In this document: positions 56,121 to 64,000 of the stretch, one piece after another
Layout: each line of letters opens with the position of its first letter
How positions within the stretch are numbered: the stretch's first letter is position 1
Assembly: GCF_016808335.1 (NCBI RefSeq)
Contig: NC_053149.1
Location: 57,217,922-57,281,921 of the forward strand
DNA length: 64,000 nt
Direction: 5' to 3'
From: Panicum virgatum
Lineage: Eukaryota; Streptophyta; Magnoliopsida; Poales; Poaceae
Program-made: the position numbers and the translations under genes
The notes under the pieces: model-generated
Database searches by the model: none
The model's input: only the letters and a program-made list of their open reading frames with translations
Told to the model about the DNA's origin: nothing

Positions 56121-58250
56121 GGGCACACAAATTCTAATTTTGTACCATAAGGTTCCCTTATCATCTACTCGAAAATCCGGTGCTTTGTTTTCTCCAGTAT
56201 GTTTGCGGATCTTCATTAAGTCCTTATCCGAACCTTGAGCCTTTCTGATTCTGTCTTCGAGTGTGGATTGGACGTTCAGCATGTGGCTGGAGCCTCGAGG
56301 GACAATGTGCACATTCAATTGTGCCATTTCCTCTCGCAAATGATCATCCTTGGGTCCATAGGATTTCTGGCTTAAGGCATCGGCCACTACGTTCGCTTTG
56401 CCGGGGTGGTAATGGATTTCCAAATTATAATCCTTAATCAATTCCAACCATCTTCTTTGCCTTAAGTTCAAATCCAGCTGGGTGAAGATATACTTCAAAC
56501 TCTTATGGTCGGTGTAAATCTCACACTTATTTCCAATCAAATAATGTCTCCAAATCTTAAGGGCATGCACTACGGCTGCAAATTCCAAATCATGTGTTGG
56601 GTAGTTCTGCTCATGAGGCCTGAGTTGGCGGGAAGCATATGCAACGACTTTTCCATCTTGCATGAGGACACACCCTAATCCTTGTCGGGATGCATCACAA
56701 TAGATAACAAAATCCCGATGAATATCCGGTAGGGTCAGCACTGGGGCAGTTGTCAATCTTCTCTTCAATTCTTGAAAACTTCTTTCACATGACTCTGTCC
56801 AGTTGAATTTCTTATCCTTCTTGAGCAGCTCTGTCATGGGCCAGGCTATCTTGGAAAATCCTTCGATGAACCTTCGATAATACCCAGCTAATCCGAGAAA
56901 GCTTCTGATTTCACTAACATTAGTTGGTTGCTGCCAATTGGAAACCACTTCGACTTTCTCAGGGTCGACTGCTACTCCTTCTGCGGTTAGAATGTGTCCA
57001 AGGAAAGCTACTTTCTCAAGCCAGAATTCACACTTGCTGAATTTGGCATATAGCTTATGTACTCTCAGCTTTTTCAATACTACCCGCAGATGTTGCTCGT
57101 GTTCCTGAACACTCTTGGAGTAAATAAGTATGTCGTCTATAAAGACTATGACAAACTTATCTAACTCGTCCATAAACACCTTGTTCATGAGGTTCATGAA
57201 ATAAGCAGGTGCATTAGTTAGTCCAAAGGATATTACGGTGAACTCAAACTGCCCGTAACGGGTGACAAAAGCTGTCTTTGGAATGTCACTTTCTCTAATC
57301 TTGAGCTGAAAATATCCTGACCTCAGATCAATCTTGGAGAAGTATTTGGCTCCTTTTAGTTGATCGAAAAGGTCATCAATCCTGGGAGGGGGTATTTATT
57401 TTTGATGGTAACCTCGTTCAGCGCCCGGTAATCTACACACAACCTCATACTCCCGTCCTTCTTCTTGACAAATAGGACTGGGGCTCCCCAAGGCGACGAG
57501 CTTGGCCTGATGAAGCCAATTCGTTGTAATTCCTCTAGTTGCTTCTTTAATTCTGCCAATTCAGAAGCTGCCATCCTATAGGGTCTCTTGGCTATAGGAG
57601 AGGTTCCCGGGGCGAGGTCGATGACAAACTCTATATCCCTATCTGGTGGCATTCCGGGAAGTTCTTTAGGGAAAACATCTGGATATTCGTTTACTACCGG
57701 GACTTCCTCCAAGGACTTAGCTTCCATGCTAAACACCATTGGGTCAGATCCACTTCCCCGGGTATGGCAGGTCACTTGTACTCCTTCTGGGTTTGTTAGG
57801 TGTACCACTTTGTCAGTACAACCTATGAGACCATTGTGTCGGCTTAACCAGCCCATTCCAAGGATCATGTCTATTCCCTTAGACTTAAGTACTACTAGGT
57901 CTGCTAGAAATTCTACCCCACTTAAATTGATCCTTACCCGTAGACAACCTAGTTGACACTTGATGTCACCTCCAGGCGTCCGGGTTAATAAGGGTGTTTT
58001 TAGTCGTACTGTAGGTATATTGTGCTTTTCCACAAAACTTGAGGATATGAACGAGTGTGATGCTCCAGAATCAAATAGTACTGTTGCAAGAGCTGAGCTG
58101 ACTAGGTACTCATCGAGCACTACGCCCTGAGCTCCTTGAGCCTCCTGCGCGTTGATGTGGTTGACGCGGGCTCGTCCAAATGACTGATGGGGTTGCCTCA
58201 TCAGCTGACTGTTGTTGTTGGTGTTGCTATTGTTGCAGATGGGCACTCGG
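56121..58250 (-). pseudogene. protease, reverse transcriptase and RNase H region (broken)
   Basis: The protease active site [10 protein letters not shown] lies at about 58060. RT begins [20 protein letters not shown], then [18 protein letters not shown]; the catalytic [10 protein letters not shown] is at about 57130. RNase H has [19 protein letters not shown] and [11 protein letters not shown] one-base frameshift at a C-run near 57390 splits RT between the LPxxDDLF and LxSGY blocks. All domains are recognisable. Confidence 0.92.
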
Positions 58251-59389
58251 TTGGCACCTGACAGAACTGGCCTTGGTCCATTCACCGTGTTGGAGAAGAC
58301 TGATGTAGCAGGCTTGTTTTTGGCATATGGGCAGCTGGCAATGAAATGCCCTATCTCTCGGCAGTTGAAACAGACCCTAGCATTACTTTTATTGGTGGTG
58401 ACCTGGCTTGCATTGCTCTGCGGGGCCTTTATGGTGTTCTGGCTCCTAAACTGTGTGTTAGGGGCCTGTGGGCCTGTCGCCTGAGAATGGGTCCTATACT
58501 GCATTGGGGCCTGATATCTTGGTGCCATATAGCTGGAATTTCTTGGTTTCTGGAAGCGGTCATGTTGGCGGGCCCTGCCATGCAGAAACTTGCGCTTGTT
58601 ATCCTTCCTTTCTTCAGTTTTGGCCCTCTCTGTGAGAATAGCCTTGTTCATCCGAGTATTGAAGTCAGGGTAGATCTGAGGGGTAAGCAAGGTCCGGAGT
58701 TTTGGGTTCAATCCTTTCTTGAACATGTCCTGCTTCTTTTCATCATTGTTCACTTCCTCTGGTGCATATCAGGCCAATTCCATGAACTAATGGGTGTATT
58801 CCTCCACCGACATGCTTCCTTGCTGCAGTGCGCGGAAATCATCCGCCTTGCGCTTCATGGTGGCCGAGGGGATATGATATCGGCGGAATTCCTTCACGAA
58901 TTCCTTCCAAGTGATGGTGGAAGCATCTTCGGCAGTGGCGTAGTAATTCTCCCACCAGGCCAAGGCAGTCCTGGTGAGTTGGTGAGCTGCCAGGAGAACC
59001 TTGTCTCGATCCTAGCATTTGAATGGCTCGAGCTTCCTTTGGATCACCCGCAGCCAGTCGTCTACATCCAAGGGGTTGCTGGATCCGGCAAAGGTGGGCG
59101 GCTTGGTCCTCAGAAATGCTGTTAGCTTGTCATTCATGGTCTGCTCTCGAGGCCGCTTGTTGATGAGGGCATTGGCTAGTGTTTCCAGTATGAGAGTCTG
59201 GTTGTGTATTATCTGTGCCAGGTCCCCGAGGGGTGGTGGTGGTAGTAGTGGCACTTCTTGATTTTCTTCTCTGTTCTGGCTTACTTCCTGTTCTTCCTGA
59301 GGAGGGTTCTGCCCATTAGGCTGTACTTCTGCATCAGCGGCTGCAGGGGTCTGGTTGCGGGAGGCCCTCGTACCGCTTCGGGAAGCCAT
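58251..59389 (-). pseudogene. gag region (broken)
   Basis: Starts MASRSGTRASRNQ at 59389, directly after CTACAG. It carries the Ty3 gag blocks PPTFAGSSNPLDVDDWLR, WWENYY and KEFVKEFRRYHIP, then a zinc knuckle [14 protein letters not shown] (CX2CX4HX4C) near 58330-58375. In-frame stops at 59012-59014 (TAG), 58787-58789 (TAG) and 58769-58771 (TGA) make it non-functional. The frame is otherwise continuous with the protease. Confidence 0.92.
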
Positions 59390-59678
59390 CTGTAGATGGG
59401 GTAGAGTCTTTGTGAGATTGGGATTAAGATTATGTGATGTTTAAGTTGCTTAATTCGTATTTTATGAAAAGGCAGAATCCACCTTCCGCCGAAAAGCACA
59501 CAGTCAGGCACACAAACAAGCAAACAACAAGCACACAGAACTTTATTACTGCAAGGGAGGGTACAACACGGGGCAAGACTAAAACGCGTACTACACGTCC
59601 GGGTACAGGTTCACACTTAAGGTTACAACTTAAACCAAAGGGCTGGAAGGGTTCAACACTAGGGTGGCGTCGGGCATT

Positions 59679-60539
59679 CTACGCACAGGGCAAGCCTTCT
59701 TCCAGGGCGGAGTGTGCGAGTAGTCCTTGCTCGCCGTCCTCTAGATTTCCATTTTTCAAGGGTTGCGCGGCAGCTTCTCTTTCACCGAGGGCAGTAGACC
59801 CTTCGGGGTTCTCGGGTGGGGCTTGTGGGGTTCTTAAGAGTGGTCCCCATCCTATGATGGGTGTCCCGAGTAGAACATGGTCTTCCCCAATTGCCGGGAC
59901 TGGCGTTCCGCTTCTGGTCCATTCTTGCATACGCCGGTCTCGGGCTTGCCTGAGACTCTCCTGAGCAACTGCTTCGCTGCTGACCGGGGCTGCGGCTCTT
60001 GCCTCGGCTTGGGCTGCCCGGATCTACTGCAGTCTTACCGCGAGCTCTGCTTGCTCGGCTCGATGGGTCTGTTCTCTCAGAATGTTGGCTTGCTCATCAA
60101 AGAGCTGATCCAGGGAGGCTAGGTAGGTAACCACTTGGTACAGGGGGTCTTCTTCATGGCGGCGCCGTTCTAGACTTCTCATGCGAGCTTCCCAAACTGG
60201 GGTTCTGATGGCCGGCGGGAAGAACCTCATTGGTGCGGGGCCGAGGTGTCTTTCAAAAATCCGGCATAGATAACGGAGCGCCTTTCTGACAGCCAAGGGA
60301 TAGGTGTCTTGGTGCCTAAACCCTGTGGCGGTCACTCGCCATGGCTGGATATCGGGGTAGCGGTCACTTCTGGCGATTACCAGGATCACCCTGCAGCGGA
60401 GGGTACCATGGTGCTCGTACTCTCTGCTATAGTACATTGGGTGTTCCGTAACGCCAAGGCTTTCCAGGGCATTGATCAAGAGTCTGGGGAAACCAGGTGC
60501 AGCTTGGCAATTGCCCTGGGTCCATCCTTCCTCAGCCAT
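59679..60539 (-). pseudogene. accessory ORF B between the 5' LTR and gag (one in-frame stop)
   Basis: From ATG 60539 (MAEEGWTQGNCQAAPGFPRL) the frame runs 286 codons with a single TAG at 60024-60026; downstream it stays open as IRAAQAEARAAAPVSSEA... to TGA at 59679. The first 170 residues match ORF A: LGVTEHPMYYSREYEHHGTL, RYPDIQPWRVTATGF, QDTYPLAVRKALRYL, then FFPP. A helical region with EQA...AEQAELA follows. The tail is Pro/Glu/Gly-rich. The ATG follows TTTTGAG, a weak acceptor. No known domain is recognised; function is unknown. Confidence 0.75.
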
Positions 60540-60665
60540 CTCAAAACAAAGATAGGGTGAACAAGCTTGCACAAATATTTGGGTACGAAAAGGGGTAGAT
60601 GGTATTTATTATTACAACGTGGTGGGATACAGATTTCAGGGATACACGATTATTAGGATAGGGTT

Positions 60666-60815
60666 CTAGCTTGGAGCGCTACTCCTATCATGGGGACTCT
60701 TCTTCGGTCTGGATAGGGCGTTTCTTTGGGGGAAGACACTGCTCCATCTTAATATCTTCGGTCTGAGTACCCTTATCCCAATGGGTCTTCTTCTTCTTCT
60801 TCTTCTTCTTCTTCT

Positions 60816-60850
<35 letters not shown>

Positions 60851-60905
60851 TTCCTCTTCTTCTTCTTCCTCTTCTTCTTCTTCCTCTTCTTCTTCTTCCT
60901 CTTCT

Positions 60906-60946
<41 letters not shown>

Positions 60947-61544
60947 TTCCTCTGCGAGCCTCGTATTCTTGCCATTGGGCTTGGAGAGCGGCTAGGGAAT
61001 ACTCGGCGCGTGCGGCTCTTGTCCGTTGTTCCTCCAGTTCTTGGGTTGCCTTTTCTGCGCTATGGATTTGGTGCTTCAATTGTGCCGCCTGTTCGCGGTA
61101 AAGTTCATCCAGGCCGGTGAGGTAGATGGATAGGTGGGAGACCGTATGTTCTAGGTATTCTTCTTCTCTTCCAAGTCCTTTCATCCGGGTAATCCACGAG
61201 CGTCCTCTTCCTTCAGTAGGCGGGAAAAATCCCATAGAAGTCCGCTGAAGATGATGCTTGTAGATCACACGCAGATGTCGCAAGGCTTTACGGGCGGCCT
61301 TTCGGTAGGTGTCAGGGAAGCAAAAGCCAGTGGTGGATATGAACCAGGGTTCTACGTCAGGATAGCGGGTGCTTCTTCCCACGAAAATCATCACGTCACA
61401 CCGAAGAGTGCCCCTGGAGTTGTATTCCCGGTAGACATACTCTAGTGGGTCCACAACTCCGATGCGTTCCAGGCTGAGTATCAATAGCTTAGGAAGGCCG
61501 AGCTCTGCGTGGCAGATTCCGCCACTCCATCCATTGTCAGCCAT
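60666..61544 (-). CDS. accessory ORF A between the 5' LTR and gag
   Basis: From ATG 61544 (MADNGWSGGICHAELGLPKL) the frame is open for 292 codons. A conserved domain of about 170 residues (IGVVDPLEYVYREYNSRGTL, RYPDVEPWFISTTGF, PDTYRKAARKALRHL, then MGFFPPTEG) is shared with ORF B. A long helical, coiled-coil-like segment follows (LDELYREQAAQLKHQIHSAE, KATQELEEQRTRAARAEYSL). The tail is then poly-Arg from an AAG/AGG microsatellite. After the microsatellite the neighbouring frame reads like genuine protein (GTQTEDIKMEQCLPPKKRP), so the repeat has probably shifted frame. The ATG directly follows CCCTGTTCCAG, an acceptor-like site. I do not recognise a characterised family; expression from a spliced RNA is inference. 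Confidence 0.75.
60786..60955. repeat. AAG/AGG (CTT/CCT) trinucleotide microsatellite in ORF A
   Basis: About 170 bases of CTT and CCT triplets on the plus strand, with regular CTTCTTCTTCCT units in the middle. Read on the minus strand it encodes Arg, Lys or Glu runs depending on frame. Confidence 0.95.
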
Positions 61545-61671
61545 CTGGAACAGGGCAAGAATCAGCGGTGAGTGTTTGTGTGGAAAAAGGATTAAGTAGG
61601 AAAAAATCCTAATGTGAAAAGGCCTGAAAAGGGTTTCGATCCTATGGGTCACGTCCTACGGCCAACCTACG

Positions 61672-61683
61672 GCTCTGATACCA
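61672..61683 (-). promoter_or_regulatory. primer-binding site for initiator tRNA-Met
   Basis: TGGTATCAGAGC on the minus strand, two bases after the 5' LTR. This is the standard plant tRNA-iMet 3'-end complement. Confidence 0.93.
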
Positions 61684-61685
61684 CA

Positions 61686-64000
61686 TGAAGCGTCCCCTCA
61701 TAAGAGAAGACTTAAAAGTGATACAATATCAGTCCCAGGAGGCTGATAACATTTTTATTACATCAGATGGTACATCACCGTACAACTCTACGCGGAAGTG
61801 AGTAGTGAAGTGCCACTATCGCGAGGATAACAACTAACACTCACACAATGATATTAACTACGAAAAAGGGGTCATCAGAGTCTTGCGCCATACAAAACTT
61901 CCTGCGGGTGACCCTATCCACAGGCAAGGTTGGGTGCAGGACGGAACCTCTACTCAACGTCTTCGGGAACGAAGTTTGGATCTTCCTCTGTAAAAATTAA
62001 GATTGGATTGAGTACAAATGTACTCAGCAAGTCCAACCACACCTATGGAGGGGGTATAAACAAAATATAATGCACAGGGTAAATCAAGAATGAGGCTAGG
62101 GTTTTATTTGCGGAAAGCAAATTTTGATGCAGGGGTTCATTTAAAAGAAAGGATTTTCAAAGCAAGTTTTCTTGTACCAAGTAACATGTAGTGTTGATCC
62201 ACACATGATCCAAGTTTTAAGTTGCTACCGGACTCCTCATCCGCCGTAGCACACGGCACAACTGCCGGACACTTTTCCCAAAAGAACTCACGCCAACCCG
62301 TCCATTCCCAGAAGAAACACTAGTTATGTGACCACACCGTAACTCGCCCAGTACCGTGGGCATGGCTATTCGAATAGATTTTAACTCTGCAGAGGTGTGC
62401 AACTTTACCCACAAGCGGGGTACCACAGCTCGATCACCGTAGTGTCGGTGTAGATCCCAACAAAGCCATTACCCACCTTAGCTAGACCTGACTAGCCATC
62501 ACGGGATCCACCAAGGGGTCATTGACCTATCACAGAGATTTTAACCGGGGTATAAGTCACACAGAGCTAATCCCTTCTCCTTGATCACCCGTTGTTCTCA
62601 GCTCTCCTGATGGCTATCAGACTAACTAGTGGGGTTTATGCTAAGCCGTTGCCCATTCAACGGTCGAGTGGTTTGCACGATAGTGGATTTAGGTGAGATG
62701 ACACACCAACTCGGTTCTTAATTGTGACAAGATGGATATCCCCTTCCTTGCTCTGCCACACTGGCACGAGCACACCAATCGGCAAATCACACAGAAATGC
62801 CATCCATCCCGTCTAAATTCATCTTTCGAAATTCCACTTTTCTCTCTTCCCACACAAGCACACATTTTCTTTATAAAACAAGTTGTATTGTGTATAAGGT
62901 CCTAAGCGTTCTAGCAGCGATTAACGTCCAAACAAAACACACTCAGACATTAATCTAGGTGGTCTAGGAATGGTTATAACAAATCAAGGGGTGGCTATCC
63001 AACCATGTTTTCTCCAGGCAAAACATATGCAATTTTATAAAATAGGCCAATAGGTTGTGTTTATAAAAACTAGGACAAAACATGCATCAAAGGGCGGTAT
63101 TGAACTTGCCGTCTTCAAAGCCCTCCGGGAGGTCCTGGTCGAAGTACTGTCCTTCGGGCTCGGGGTCGCGGAACTGGTCCTCGTTCGCTTGCTCGCAGTA
63201 CTGCTCGTCGACGGGTTCTCCCTCGTTCACACCATGATCTACGACGCATATAAACACATAATTAAAAAAAAGAAATAAAAGTTTTATCGCTGAGCTCGAT
63301 TCAGAAACAATTAAGATACGGAGATAGAAATAATATTTTTGTGCAGTTTCCTAATCGCATTGCCAAAACTATGTTAGGATTGGCGTGGTAAAGTTTCAGG
63401 TCGATCGAAGATTGTTTGGCACATGAAATGATAAGTTAATGGGGAGTTTAGGGTCTAAACAAGGATCCAAGGACCTATTTGTAAATAGTTTTGGGATGGC
63501 AGGGGCTTGTTTATAATATTCAGAAATGTCAGGGTCACTCTTGGAAAGAGCAGGGATCTATTTAGAATTATTTTCATTTAGTGAAAGGGTTTGTTTGCAA
63601 AAAGGAAAAATAGAAAGGGCCTCTTTTGAAAAAGGGTTATAAAGGGGTGGCGGCTCATAACTAAAAAGAAAGAGGGCAGGGGGCTAAGGGCAAAACGCCC
63701 TTCTTCAACCTCCCTCCCGAACAGAACAGAGGAGGAGGAGGGGATCTGATTCCCCTACTCACCTCGGGCGGACGTGGTCTGTGGAGGGCGGGCGACGGTG
63801 GCGGGCGGAGGTGGCCTGCTATGGCCGTGGCGGCGGCGCTGCAGACTTGGGGAAGGTGCGAGCGGTGGTGGAGATGGTTGCTGTGGCTGAGAGCTGCGCG
63901 GAGGCCCTCTTTATAGGCCTAGTAAGGCGGTGGAGCGGGCGGGGCAGGTGGTGGCGGCCGGCGAGTGGCGCGGCGAGCCTTAGTGGCGTTCGACCGCGTT
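61686..64000 (-). repeat. 5' LTR (partial, continues past the window)
   Basis: Matches 51713 onward, with the same TATAAAG box at 63909-63915. It keeps the roughly 107-base segment lost from the 3' LTR. The outer end and target duplication lie beyond base 64000. Confidence 0.92.

Larger units (their letters stand above)
51713..64000 (-). mobile_element. Ty3/gypsy chromovirus LTR retrotransposon, cut by the window end
   Basis: Order on the minus strand: 5' LTR (61686 to beyond 64000), primer-binding site, accessory ORF A, accessory ORF B, gag, protease, RT, RNase H, integrase, chromodomain, polypurine tract, 3' LTR (51713-54786). The C-terminal chromodomain and large LTRs suggest the Tekay/Del branch; that branch is my inference. 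Coding parts are decayed by stops and shifts. The left flank is ATATG; the matching target duplication lies outside the window. Confidence 0.93.

Noticed and set aside
58346..59125. 259-codon plus ORF
   Set aside because: Antisense shadow of the gag region; the zinc knuckle and gag blocks are on the minus strand.
60781..61101. plus-strand poly-Leu ORF
   Set aside because: Translation of the CTT/CCT microsatellite on the strand opposite ORF A.

Overview
This is nuclear DNA of a grass. The evidence is intron-bearing plant genes with canonical GT/AG splice sites, very GC-rich first exons beside AT-rich intergenic DNA, Tourist and Stowaway MITEs, an Au-like SINE, Helitron-like ends and a Ty3/gypsy chromovirus. 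The mix fits a panicoid grass (sorghum, Miscanthus or sugarcane relatives), but the species cannot be fixed from the sequence alone.

Layout. 0-9 kb is gene-rich: an E6-like secreted cell-wall protein (+, 981-1892), a three-exon NFD6-like mitochondrial small protein (+, 3848-4876) and a two-exon At4g28440-like OB-fold protein (-, 6856-8698). 9-13 kb is intergenic and packed with MITEs. 13.3-18.7 kb holds one intronless 1791-residue callose synthase of the CalS11/CalS12 (GSL1/GSL5-PMR4) type (-). 19-23.9 kb is MITE-rich. 23.9-28 kb is a three-exon FLOE-type (DUF1421) gene (-).

29.5-34.3 kb holds a broken At4g14100-like gene whose leader was split by a hAT element with a perfect 8-bp target duplication, a long GC palindrome, and an intact CLE peptide gene (-) between two poly-G tracts. 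35-37.7 kb is a terminal-inverted-repeat element with arms of inverted 146-bp tandem repeats; a Stowaway-like element carrying a promoter-like segment and a short signal-peptide-like ORF is nested inside it. 40.4-42.4 kb is a PLS-type PPR gene (-) whose E motif ends abruptly. 42.7-49.2 kb is repeats plus a probable Helitron. A second CLE locus (-, 49585-49831) is hidden by two one-base offsets, both at homopolymers. 51.7 kb to the window end is one large Ty3/gypsy chromovirus on the minus strand with about 3-kb LTRs. Its gag-pol is decayed, and two related extra ORFs lie between the 5' LTR and gag.

The host genes do not form a pathway. Each is an independent transcription unit; cell-wall and signalling functions (E6-like, callose synthase, two CLE loci) recur. 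The least explained content is the pair of accessory ORFs in the retroelement: both start, as gag does, directly after a splice-acceptor-like AG (AG|ATGGCT), which suggests expression by alternative splicing from a shared leader.
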